This document shows positions 7,774 through 16,312 of a DNA stretch of 38,001 nucleotides, piece after piece; position 1 is the stretch's first letter, and each line of letters starts with the position of its first letter. Below the pieces are notes generated by a model. It did not search any database. It saw only the letters and a program-made list of their open reading frames with translations, and was not told where the DNA came from. This DNA is from an uncultured Fenollaria sp. GTDB lineage: Bacteria; Bacillota; Clostridia; Tissierellales; Peptoniphilaceae. Made by a program: the position numbers and the translations under genes. The stretch is from positions 1 through 38,001 of the forward strand of contig NZ_CAMJVK010000010.1 of assembly GCF_946221515.1 (NCBI RefSeq), in the 5' to 3' direction.

Positions 7774-9169
7774 CTTTAATCTCCTTCGCTAGCCTTAGAA
7801 TAAACTTAGTGCCTTCGCCCGGCTTTGACTCAACGCCCACGCTTCCCTTATGAAGCTCCACTATCTCCTTGACTATGGCAAGGCCAACGCCCGTATGTGA
7901 CTTAGATTTTTTACCAGCATAAAACTTTTCGAAAATGTATTTGATCTCGTCTTCATCTATGCCGACGCCTTCATCTATGACTTCTATAAAGAAATTATCC
8001 TTATCTTGATATAGATTTATGGTGATAAGACCATGCTCTTTATTGAACTTAACTGCATTATCAAGAAGATTAATCATGACCTGCTTGATCCTATTCTCAT
8101 CGCCATAATAAATGTAGGAGGCGTCAGAGACATTGTGCTCGATCCTCTCCTTGTTCTTCTCTAGCTTTGGAAATACTTGCTTAGTGATGTTCTCAACACA
8201 GATTTTTAAATCGAAATAATCTTTATTAAGTGAAATCTTTCCTGAGATAAGTCTTGAAAAATCAAGTAACTCTTCTAGTAATGAGCTAAGTCTTTCGCTC
8301 TCGCTAATCAAAATGTCATGAGCAAGCTCCGTCGTCTCTTCATCAAGGTCACCGTCTTTAAGCGTATATGCCCAGCCAGTTAATGATGTAAGGGGCGTTC
8401 TTAGCTCATGAGAGATGTTTGCGATGAACTCATTCTTAAGCTCGTCATGCTTGATAATCTCGTCTGATAGCGTGTTCATGGCGTTTGATAGCTCACCTAT
8501 TTCATTTTTCAAATCAAGCTTGGACTTTTCCTTGTAATTGCCCTTAGACATGCGCCTAGCTATCCTTGTTAAATACTTAATTGGATTAACGATAGAATCA
8601 CTTATAAAATTAGAAATAATAATACATAAAAACAAGACTAAAAGGCTTATTGCCGCTATGATGATAGATAGTTTACTAGTAAAATCATCAACTTGCCCTA
8701 AGCCGAAAAATAATCTTAAATAATATATAGGCTCCTCATTATGCTTGACAGCCGTACTGACAGTTAGAACCCTCTCGCCGCTAGCTGAGTCACGTCCTAT
8801 CCACGTCGCACTGCCATTATTAATAAGAGCATCAATCTCTGGAACGGCAGTGTACTTATATCCTTCCGAGTCAAATAGTACAGTGCCGTCAATGTCTAAG
8901 ATCTCAAGCCTTTGATCGATATTGTTGTAGAAGAGGTTTGGATGCTGGTTAATCGCTTCCTTTATCTTGTCATTGCTTGTAAAGCCATAAAACTTCTTGT
9001 CGTAATCGACATACATATCCAAAGTGTCCTTCGCGTTCTTTATGGTTTGCTTATAATAAAACCTCTTGAACATATATGAACTGAATATATTTATCAGCAC
9101 AAGCGAGATAAAGACAAGCAAGATGAAGTTTTGCATCAAGCTCTTCTTCAAGCTATTCTTTGTACTCAA
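7757..9169 (-). CDS. Membrane sensor histidine kinase (HAMP, HisKA, HATPase)
   Basis: Autophosphorylates on histidine in response to an external signal and passes the phosphate to the response regulator encoded just upstream. The 470 residues read: membrane helix 1 (about 13-35), an extracytoplasmic sensing region of about 130 residues, helix 2 (about 167-190), HAMP (190-242), the H box with His254 in NISHELRTPL, the N box LLDNAVKF, the G1 box DEGVGI and the G2 box GVGLAIVKE. This is the PhoR/WalK-like architecture without a PAS domain. The assigned start is a TTG at 9169, with GGAGAGG in front inside the regulator gene; an ATG 11 codons later is an alternative. It overlaps the regulator gene by 17 bases. 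Confidence 0.93.
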   Translation of the reverse strand: MSTKNSLKKSLMQNFILLVFISLVLINIFSSYMFKRFYYKQTIKNAKDTLDMYVDYDKKFYGFTSNDKIKEAINQHPNLFYNNIDQRLEILDIDGTVLFDSEGYKYTAVPEIDALINNGSATWIGRDSASGERVLTVSTAVKHNEEPIYYLRLFFGLGQVDDFTSKLSIIIAAISLLVLFLCIIISNFISDSIVNPIKYLTRIARRMSKGNYKEKSKLDLKNEIGELSNAMNTLSDEIIKHDELKNEFIANISHELRTPLTSLTGWAYTLKDGDLDEETTELAHDILISESERLSSLLEELLDFSRLISGKISLNKDYFDLKICVENITKQVFPKLEKNKERIEHNVSDASYIYYGDENRIKQVMINLLDNAVKFNKEHGLITINLYQDKDNFFIEVIDEGVGIDEDEIKYIFEKFYAGKKSKSHTGVGLAIVKEIVELHKGSVGVESKPGEGTKFILRLAKEIKDEKDS

Positions 9170-9845
9170 ACGTAAATCCCTCTCCCCAAATAGTTTTTAA
9201 ATGTTCAGGATTTGATGGATCCTTCTCTATCTTCTTTCTAAGTCTAGATATATTGACGTCGACAAGCTTAGTATCCATCAGGTAGTCGTAGCCCCAAACT
9301 GTTTTGACTATGTCCTTTCTCTTTACAAGCGTATTTGCATTTTCAATTAGATACTTAATTATACCAAACTCAGTCGGTGTTAGCTCAATCAAATTGCCAT
9401 CAAGATAAAAATCTTTTAAGTTAAGATCAATCCTAAACTTGCCAAGAACGATTTCGTTCTCTTCCCTTTTATTGTCTGTGATAAGCCTTCTGCTAATGGA
9501 CTTGATCCTCAAGATAAGCTCCTTCGGGTTGAATGGCTTTGACAAGTAATCGTCGGCGCCTGATTCAAAGGCGTTTATCTTGTCAATGTCCTCGCTCTTT
9601 GCAGTCAGCATGATGATGGCCATGTGTGGATAAACTTCCCTAAGTATCTTAAGTAGTGTGACTCCATCCATCTTCTCAAGCATTATATCAAGAACTGCTA
9701 TCTCAAAGCTTTGCATTTTGCACGCCTCAAGAGCCTCCTCAGCGCTTGGAAAGTCGCTGACAAGGTAGCCCTCCTTCTCTAAATTTATCTTAACAAACTT
9801 TCTTATAGCCGCTTCGTCTTCGACTAAAAGTACTCTGTAACTCAT
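9153..9845 (-). CDS. OmpR/PhoB-family response regulator
   Basis: A DNA-binding transcription regulator controlled by the adjacent histidine kinase. The receiver domain (about 1-120) has the acidic pair in VEDE, the phosphoacceptor Asp53 in VLDIMLEKMDG, Thr81 and Lys103 (LSKPF). The C-terminal winged helix (about 130-228) has LTPTEFGIIKYLIEN and the recognition-helix region VDVNISRLRKKIE, ending in the usual IWGEGFTF. The ATG at 9845 has GGAG in front and lies 5 bases after addA, so it is probably transcribed from the rluA-addBA promoter as well as any internal one. Target genes are unknown; the lipoprotein two genes downstream is one candidate. Confidence 0.95.
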   Translation of the reverse strand: MSYRVLLVEDEAAIRKFVKINLEKEGYLVSDFPSAEEALEACKMQSFEIAVLDIMLEKMDGVTLLKILREVYPHMAIIMLTAKSEDIDKINAFESGADDYLSKPFNPKELILRIKSISRRLITDNKREENEIVLGKFRIDLNLKDFYLDGNLIELTPTEFGIIKYLIENANTLVKRKDIVKTVWGYDYLMDTKLVDVNISRLRKKIEKDPSNPEHLKTIWGEGFTFEYKE

Positions 9846-9850
9846 ATAAT

Positions 9851-12778
9851 CTACTCCATATCGATTAATTTATCTCTTGATAGAAGGAATAACTTTGCTC
9901 TCGCCTCTTTTTTGAATATCGTCCTCGCAGCCTCCATATACATGGCCATTTGTGTAGCATATATACTCTTGGCGCTTTTCTCGTCAAGACTAGTAACTTT
10001 GTAGTCGATTATTAGGGCGTGGTCATCGTATACATCCACTCTATCAATAATTCCTGTGTATATTATATCATCTTTACTGTAATAATACTCAAATTCTTTA
10101 TATGTTTTGGCATTTGTAACTGTTTTGTAAAACTTTTCATAGTTTTTCGCGCATATCATTAGGACTTCCCTTTGCTTTTCGCTAAGATTATAGCAGCGGG
10201 CTGTCTCTCTTAAGACCTCGTCAAAGTCCTTGCCCTCATACGCCTCACAAAATCTGTGAGCCGCGGAGCCAAGATTTTTATTATCACTACTAACTCCTTC
10301 GATAGTGTCGCGCTCATCGTCATATACCTTGAATGTGTTTACGCCGAAGTCATATGCGTAGGCAGCACTCGATGGTAGCGGTGCATATGGGCTCTTCCAC
10401 TTGATCTCTTCCTTTGTAATAAGGTCATCATCACTCGCAGAAATTTCTTCTTCATCTATAGATAGTTCTCTCTCATTAAAGTCAGGCTCTTCACTAATTG
10501 CATCTAGCTTATCTATATATGGAATGAAACCGCTCTTGCCTCCAGTCTTATAAACGATGAGCTGCTCTTTCGCCCTAGTTAGCATTACATATAGATTTCT
10601 TAGCTTTTCTTCTTCATATAGGTCCTTGTCATTCGCTTGTGCCTCTTTGAAATTCGAGTAAAGCTCTTTAAATCTTAAGAAGATCTTATCATCAGCAAGT
10701 CTTGCAAAACTAGGATCAGCAGATCTTTTAAAAGCCATTTGCGCGCAGATAACTACCTTCGCTTCAAGGCCCTTTGCCTTGTGTATGGTCATGATCCTTA
10801 CTATATCATCTCTTTCGCTGATGTATGACGGCTCTGCTGCGCCTTTCTCGCGTAGTAGAAGAAGCTTATCTGCTAGAGCTTCAAAATTCGTTTCGCCCAT
10901 TTCATAGTAAGCGCTTAGCCTATCTAAAAAGCTGCGGACATTGGTGTAGCTTTGCGCGCCTCTCTTTCTTATAAGTAGCTTCTCAATATAATGAGTCTCG
11001 TCAAAGAAGGCTTTTAATACCTCATCAAGCCTTTGCTCGTCCTTCATTTGCACGTACTTTTCAAGCTCTTCCTTGTAATATTTAAAGCCATCCCTATCCT
11101 TCGCTAAAAATATTTCATCGTCATCAATAACATAAAAGTTTGATCTAAGCAGTGCAATTAATGAAAGTTCATCCTCATATCTAAGATAATGAATAAAGTT
11201 ATATATGTCTTCCATTTCGTCGCGCTCGTTCAGTGCCTTGTTCGCCGTGTTATATACAGGCACCTTCGACCTCTTTAGCGCCTTTTCTATGGCAGCTGAG
11301 TCCCTATTGGCGCGCACCAAGATAACGATGTCGCCAAAGTTAGTTCCTTGCGCGTTCAAATCCATAATCTTATTGGCAATGGCAGTCGCCTCGAGCTCTC
11401 TATCGTTTTTCTCGATGTATTTGATGCTTTTTACTTCACTATTAACAATGTCGCCCTTAAAAATTAAATCTTCGTAGTCATGTATCTCGTCCGCAAAAAG
11501 TTTATTCACGCTTGAAATAATTTTTTCGCCAGTCCTATAATTTTCGTTCATGCTTATGGCTGTGGACCTAGTATCATTTAAGAAATCTTCCTTAACTGAT
11601 TGATATAGACTCACGTCCGCGCCTCTAAACGCGTAGATGGACTGCTTAAAGTCACCAACGACGAAGAGTCTGTCTCCGCCAAGCGCCTCGTTAAGCAGAT
11701 AATAAATTTCCTTTTGTATTGGCGATGTATCTTGAAACTCATCGACCATGATGTAGCTAAGCTTAGTTTGAAGCGCCTCGCGTACTTCATCGCGCTTAAG
11801 AAGGTCCCTAAAAAGAATCTCTAAATCGTTAAAGTCAAGTGCCGCCTCTTTCTCTTTAAAGCTCTTGTACTTATTGTGAGCGCTTTCTAATAGCGTAAAA
11901 AAGTCTTCGTAGCGACTAAGCATACCCACTTCAAGCGCTTTAAGTACATAGGAAGCACTTTCTATGATGGCATCGTAATAATCTTTCTTTTTTGCGTTTA
12001 CTCCGATATTGTAAGCAAAATCATTAAGCAGATTTAAATCAAGCTGCTCTATCGGCATATCGCTTAAAGCGTCTATAGCATCTTTATGTTTTTCGATAAC
12101 ATCATATAGTTTTGAATTTTCTTTTAAATCGTCCCTCACTTCATTAACTGCCTCAGTCATCTTACTAAGAGCAGTTCTTATACTATCTTCATCATATATA
12201 GAACCTACATAATTCAAGGTGTTTGCGCGCAGTTCAGCAAGGTCCATGCCCCTAGTCTTATTAATTATGCTCTTAAAGCTATTAAGAAAATTATCGTCGT
12301 AGTTCTTATCAAGTGCCTTGAATAGCTCTTCGTAATTTTTTTCATCAAGCGCCTCTCTCACTGCTCTATCAAGCAGCTCATCCGCTTCATCCTCTTCAAT
12401 GACTTTCGCTCGCGGATCGATATTTGCAAGTAAAGGAAAAGCCTTTAGCATCTTGAAGGCAAATTGATGCACGGTCGAAACGTTTGCTGAGGGCATATTA
12501 TTGTAGTAGCTCTTGAAGCTTTCATCAGTCTTTGCCCTCTCGTAGATAAGCTTTGCTACCCTCTCCTTAAGCTCATTACTGGCCTTCTTTGTAAATGTGA
12601 TAGCGACTATCGACGAAAGCACTTCGTCAGGCCTTATGCGTGAAAAATCTCCCTTGTCCAAGATATTTACAAATCTATTGACAAGGACAGTGGTCTTGCC
12701 AGTGCCAGCCGAGGCGTCGAGCAAAACGTTCTTATCTATTGTATCTACAGCTAATTGCTGCTTTTCATTTAAGTTCAT
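9851..12778 (-). CDS. addA: AddA helicase-nuclease subunit
   Basis: The helicase and nuclease subunit of AddAB, which resects double-strand breaks and hands 3' single strands to RecA. Walker A is at residues 21-30 (ASAGTGKTT), Walker B in MVDEFQDTSP, and later UvrD-family motifs include GDFKQSIYAFRGAD, IMTIHKAKGLE and RNLYVMLTRAKE. The RecB-type nuclease domain at the C-terminus has GIIDRVD and LIIDYKVTS. At 975 residues it is clearly shorter than Bacillus AddA (about 1230). The ATG at 12778 is chosen because GGGGAGAGA lies in front and it overlaps the addB stop as TAATG; an upstream ATG at 12805 lies inside addB. Confidence 0.95.
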   Translation of the reverse strand: MNLNEKQQLAVDTIDKNVLLDASAGTGKTTVLVNRFVNILDKGDFSRIRPDEVLSSIVAITFTKKASNELKERVAKLIYERAKTDESFKSYYNNMPSANVSTVHQFAFKMLKAFPLLANIDPRAKVIEEDEADELLDRAVREALDEKNYEELFKALDKNYDDNFLNSFKSIINKTRGMDLAELRANTLNYVGSIYDEDSIRTALSKMTEAVNEVRDDLKENSKLYDVIEKHKDAIDALSDMPIEQLDLNLLNDFAYNIGVNAKKKDYYDAIIESASYVLKALEVGMLSRYEDFFTLLESAHNKYKSFKEKEAALDFNDLEILFRDLLKRDEVREALQTKLSYIMVDEFQDTSPIQKEIYYLLNEALGGDRLFVVGDFKQSIYAFRGADVSLYQSVKEDFLNDTRSTAISMNENYRTGEKIISSVNKLFADEIHDYEDLIFKGDIVNSEVKSIKYIEKNDRELEATAIANKIMDLNAQGTNFGDIVILVRANRDSAAIEKALKRSKVPVYNTANKALNERDEMEDIYNFIHYLRYEDELSLIALLRSNFYVIDDDEIFLAKDRDGFKYYKEELEKYVQMKDEQRLDEVLKAFFDETHYIEKLLIRKRGAQSYTNVRSFLDRLSAYYEMGETNFEALADKLLLLREKGAAEPSYISERDDIVRIMTIHKAKGLEAKVVICAQMAFKRSADPSFARLADDKIFLRFKELYSNFKEAQANDKDLYEEEKLRNLYVMLTRAKEQLIVYKTGGKSGFIPYIDKLDAISEEPDFNERELSIDEEEISASDDDLITKEEIKWKSPYAPLPSSAAYAYDFGVNTFKVYDDERDTIEGVSSDNKNLGSAAHRFCEAYEGKDFDEVLRETARCYNLSEKQREVLMICAKNYEKFYKTVTNAKTYKEFEYYYSKDDIIYTGIIDRVDVYDDHALIIDYKVTSLDEKSAKSIYATQMAMYMEAARTIFKKEARAKLFLLSRDKLIDME

Positions 12779-15273
12779 TACTCTCTCCCCTTCTTGCACA
12801 TGCATCTATAATCACAAAAAGCTAGGCATTTTTCGTCACTCGCCTCGTCAATGATATTAAAGCTATAAGTCTTAAGCTTTTCAATTAAAGACCTTATCTC
12901 CTCTTCACATACATCGGCATCAGTCTTTTTAATATCAAGCTTGCCATTAAGCTTAGTCATAGTAATGAAGGCCGCGTCAATGTCTACGCCACTATGTTTA
13001 TAGTAGAGCGCATAGGCCGATAGCTGAAGACTATCTTTCTTAACGTAATTACTCTTTTTGTAGTCAAGAACAAGGAGCTTGCCAGATAAAGTATCCTCGT
13101 CGACCCTATCAATCTTGCCCTTAATCTTATGACCGTCTACGTCTATAGTGATCATCTTTTCTACTTCTTTTACGATATAATTCGAATTTTTCATTCGCTC
13201 TTCATCAAAGACGATAAAGTCCTTGATATAGCTCTCGATATTTTCAAGTTCAAAGCCATAAACATCGGCGTATTCATTAGTTTTCTTAATCATGTCCATG
13301 GTCCTCACTAATAGAGGCTCGTCATAGATGACCTTCTTCCCGATAAAGTTTCTGTAGTAAAGCTCCAAAACCTTATGCATGTAAGTCCCGATGTTTCTTG
13401 CCTTCATATCGACCTCGGCGGGCTCTATGCCATAGATATAGCCAAGTAGCGCCGCATATGGACAAGTCTTGAAAGTCTCTAAAAACGATACAGTCAATTT
13501 ATTTTTAACAAAATCGTCCACCACGCTCATGGCTGAGTAGCTCTCGAGCTTGCCATTATACTTCGAGATGACGCCCTCTGCCCTAAGCTTATTGATTTCG
13601 TCGTAGTTAATGAACTTCGCTGGACCAATATTTTTGTAAGCGCTAATGAATTTTTTTTGTTCATCGCTCGTAGCAAGTGAGGCGCTCTTCTCGATAGCTC
13701 CAAGGCTCTTCACGCTTATCCACTCGTCAATATGAAACTCATTAAAGAAAGATGAGGCGCCTTGATCCGCGTCCTCACTCGTTCTTGATGAGTGAGTCAT
13801 AGTGATTTTTTCATCAGCTGCCTTAAAAAGTTTTTTCATGAGGTTCTTAGATAGCCTCGACATTTTTTCTTTCTTGTCAAAACCAGTCTCTGCGTAAATA
13901 TTGTCAAGCAAAAAGTTTTCACTCATGCTCTTAGGAAAGCTATCCATGTTCATGCCGATTATGTAGATTAGTTTATAGCGCCTTAACGTGTCAAAGTCAG
14001 CTGAGTATATGGATACGCCAAAAGGAAGTCTATCCTTTTCTCTGTAAACTTCATATTTAAAGGCTAATTTCAATAGCTCGATCCACTTCTCTTTGCTAAT
14101 GGCCTTGCTATAGATATCTTCGATTGCGGCGATTATTGTTTTAAACTTATCTAAGAGCATTTCATCAGCCGTATAAGTTTTAATCAGTTCAAAAATCGAT
14201 TCGCCCGTCATATGGCATTCGCCCAGCATATCACTAGTGCTCGGCATATGGCATTCGCCCGGCATATGGCATTCGCCCGGCATAAGGCTTCCGCTCGTCA
14301 TAGGGCTTTCGCTCGCAGCAATATCGGCAAATAATTTATCTTGCCAAACTAGGTCCCTTAAGTGAAATACACTGTTCTTGTTCACGGGTATTTCGTAGGC
14401 GACTAGCATATCCATTAAAGCCCTCTCCTCTGATTTATCCATAATGTAGATAAGAGCATCGCCATAAGCGTAGCCGTCCTTCAATACCTTTTTCTTAATA
14501 TCGGTTAAGGCATAGTCAAGCTCGGCCTCTATTGAGTCCGTGCGCACAAAACTTATTCCAGCTGTGTGGGTAATCTCATCATTAAATAAATTTTTCGAAA
14601 TTTTTTCAAAATGACTGTCGCCTTCATCATCAAGATAAAATTCATTTGCATTTTCTTTTAAGTAAGTGACTAGCTCATCCGAAGCAAAGTCCTCTTCGAT
14701 AAAAATTTTTACATTTTTATCAAATTTTTTTGCCATCTCAATCAAGTGGACTAGCTTTTTACTCATCTCGTTAAAGCCGATAAAGTATATAGCATCCGCT
14801 TCTTTTATCTTTAAATCATCAAGCTCATTGCTCTCATTCATGCCAAGGTAGCCGCCCTTCTTAAGAAGCGCTTCGTAGTCAGCGTAAATCTTCTTGTACT
14901 CGCCACCCTTTTCTAATAAGTCAATATCATTAGCGCTTGCGTCCTTAATCGCTTCAAAGATCAAATCCATATACGATGGATAGTTTAAAAACGGCATCTC
15001 GCCCTTGTTCATCTCAATCACTTGCTTAATGATGAGGCGCATACTAAGCTCGGATAGAAATTTGTAATTGCCCTTTGCCTCTCTTAAATAAAAGTCATCT
15101 ATACTCAAAACACTTGTGTTTACAAGCGCGCCAAGCCTTTTTAGTCCCTCTTGTACAATGAAGTCCTTGTACTCAGTATTTTTAGTTATAATAATAGTTT
15201 TGCCGCCCTCATCCATTGCTATCGCGCTAAATAAATTTTTTGCATCCTTTTTCGTTTCATATACAGATATCAT
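12778..15273 (-). CDS. addB: AddB, second subunit of the AddAB helicase-nuclease
   Basis: Partner of AddA in double-strand-break processing. The C-terminal nuclease region has GKIDRVDED and LVLDYKKSN, framed by the cysteines expected to hold an iron-sulphur cluster: one in TCPYAALLG (about residue 604) and the C-terminal group CLAFCDYRCMC. At 831 residues it is much shorter than Bacillus AddB (about 1166). It also lacks the N-terminal GxxGxGKT ATP-binding motif found in that protein, so it probably does not bind ATP there. Residues of about 321-356 are an in-frame array of six hexapeptides of the type C-H-M-P-G-E, encoded by 18-bp DNA repeats. The start overlaps the pseudouridine synthase stop as ATGA; GGAGG lies upstream. 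Confidence 0.9.
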   Translation of the reverse strand: MISVYETKKDAKNLFSAIAMDEGGKTIIITKNTEYKDFIVQEGLKRLGALVNTSVLSIDDFYLREAKGNYKFLSELSMRLIIKQVIEMNKGEMPFLNYPSYMDLIFEAIKDASANDIDLLEKGGEYKKIYADYEALLKKGGYLGMNESNELDDLKIKEADAIYFIGFNEMSKKLVHLIEMAKKFDKNVKIFIEEDFASDELVTYLKENANEFYLDDEGDSHFEKISKNLFNDEITHTAGISFVRTDSIEAELDYALTDIKKKVLKDGYAYGDALIYIMDKSEERALMDMLVAYEIPVNKNSVFHLRDLVWQDKLFADIAASESPMTSGSLMPGECHMPGECHMPSTSDMLGECHMTGESIFELIKTYTADEMLLDKFKTIIAAIEDIYSKAISKEKWIELLKLAFKYEVYREKDRLPFGVSIYSADFDTLRRYKLIYIIGMNMDSFPKSMSENFLLDNIYAETGFDKKEKMSRLSKNLMKKLFKAADEKITMTHSSRTSEDADQGASSFFNEFHIDEWISVKSLGAIEKSASLATSDEQKKFISAYKNIGPAKFINYDEINKLRAEGVISKYNGKLESYSAMSVVDDFVKNKLTVSFLETFKTCPYAALLGYIYGIEPAEVDMKARNIGTYMHKVLELYYRNFIGKKVIYDEPLLVRTMDMIKKTNEYADVYGFELENIESYIKDFIVFDEERMKNSNYIVKEVEKMITIDVDGHKIKGKIDRVDEDTLSGKLLVLDYKKSNYVKKDSLQLSAYALYYKHSGVDIDAAFITMTKLNGKLDIKKTDADVCEEEIRSLIEKLKTYSFNIIDEASDEKCLAFCDYRCMCKKGRE
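14207..14314. repeat. Minisatellite of six 18-bp units inside addB
   Basis: Six consecutive 18-base units, the commonest being GGCATATGGCATTCGCCC (perfect at 14243-14260 and 14261-14278; one base different at 14207-14224). The units at 14225-14242, 14279-14296 and 14297-14314 are diverged. Eighteen bases keep the reading frame and add six residues per unit, with Met constant in every unit. The array is richer in GC than the surrounding gene and each main unit contains the palindrome CATATG. Confidence 0.9.
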
Positions 15274-16223
15274 TTGAACAAGACCTCCTTCACCTTATCA
15301 TAAGTACTCCAGCTATTAGCATAGAAATCTTTATTCGATAAATAGTTAAAGAAACCATCTAGCCCTGGAAAAGCGATTTTGTATGAGTACAAAAGCTGAT
15401 TGTTAATTATATGCGCGAGCCTTGCATTAAGCGCCGCATCGCCATACTTCCTGTCACCTACAATCGGGTGCTTAAGCGTTTTTAGATGGAAACGTATTTG
15501 ATGGGTCTTGCCAGTTAGCAAAAGTACCTCGAGCTCAGTAAAATTATTTTTCATCTCCATGGTCTTAAAGTGCGTGATCATCTCAGCGCCATCATCAGAG
15601 AGCTTCATCATATTCTTCTTCTCGTTCTTTTCGTAGCCCACCTCAAATGTTTCGTCTACATGAAAATTCCCTTTGACAATGGTTTTGTAATACTTATTAA
15701 TCTTTCTATCTTTGATAAGCTTAGTCATCTCTTTAAGTGCTTCGTAGTTTTTGCAGCCAATCAAAAGACCCTTAGTGTTCCTGTCGAGCCTATTAGCAAG
15801 GGCGGGTCTAAAAGTATTTTCATTACGAGGAGAGAATTCTTTTTTGTCGATTAGATACTTTATAAAGCTATCGACAACATTCTTCTCAAAGCCATCCTTA
15901 GTGGCATGACTTAATACACCCTCATCTTTATCGATGATGGCGATATTTTCATCCTCATAAACTATATTCAAGTCAATGATATTGGGGTTAAACTTCTTTG
16001 GCGCTTCGGTAAATTTCTCGAATGTCTCGTCCGAGAAAAATACTTTTATCATGTCACCTGTCATGACCCTCTCATCACCACTCGCCTTTTTGCCATTCAA
16101 AACTATATTTTTCTTCCTAAGCATCTTCATGAGGAAGGACTTCGTCGCGTTTGGGAAAAATTTCACAAGGAAGCGATCTAGTCTTTGATCATTATCATTT
16201 TCATTAATTTTTATCTCTTTCAT
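15270..16223 (-). CDS. RluA-family ribosomal pseudouridine synthase with S4 domain
   Basis: Converts uridine to pseudouridine in RNA, most likely 23S rRNA. An S4 RNA-binding domain (about residues 12-65, QRLDRFLVKFFPNATKSFLMKMLRKKNIVLNGKK) precedes the catalytic domain. The latter carries the family motif RLDRNTKG with catalytic Asp147, and later LLTGKTHQIRFHL and PIVGDRKYG. The 317-residue length fits the RluC/RluD group. Several starts are close together: ATG at 16223 is preferred because AGGTG is six bases in front; ATG at 16226 and GTG at 16232 are alternatives. The gene leads an operon-like run with addB and addA, overlapping addB by 4 bases. Which uridine is modified cannot be told. Confidence 0.9.
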   Translation of the reverse strand: MKEIKINENDNDQRLDRFLVKFFPNATKSFLMKMLRKKNIVLNGKKASGDERVMTGDMIKVFFSDETFEKFTEAPKKFNPNIIDLNIVYEDENIAIIDKDEGVLSHATKDGFEKNVVDSFIKYLIDKKEFSPRNENTFRPALANRLDRNTKGLLIGCKNYEALKEMTKLIKDRKINKYYKTIVKGNFHVDETFEVGYEKNEKKNMMKLSDDGAEMITHFKTMEMKNNFTELEVLLLTGKTHQIRFHLKTLKHPIVGDRKYGDAALNARLAHIINNQLLYSYKIAFPGLDGFFNYLSNKDFYANSWSTYDKVKEVLFK

Positions 16224-16240
16224 CATTTTCACCTTTTATT

Positions 16241-16268
16241 TTGCTATAATATATGATATAATTATAAT
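16241..16268 (+). promoter_or_regulatory. Probable promoter of the MltG-like gene, in a divergent control region
   Basis: TTGCTA (16241-16246) and TATAAT (16263-16268) are 16 bases apart on the plus strand. On the opposite strand TTGTAT (16272-16267) and TTATAG (16249-16244), 17 bases apart, could start the rluA-addBA transcript. The two candidate promoters overlap, so the divergent units may compete for polymerase. Confidence 0.45.
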
Positions 16269-16312
16269 ACAAAGTATAAAAAAAAGAAAGTTTCAAAATA
16301 AGAGGTGTAATA

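Noticed and set aside
14207..14314. Possible CRISPR array
   Set aside because: The 18-bp units are directly adjacent with no spacers and keep the addB frame; this is a coding minisatellite.
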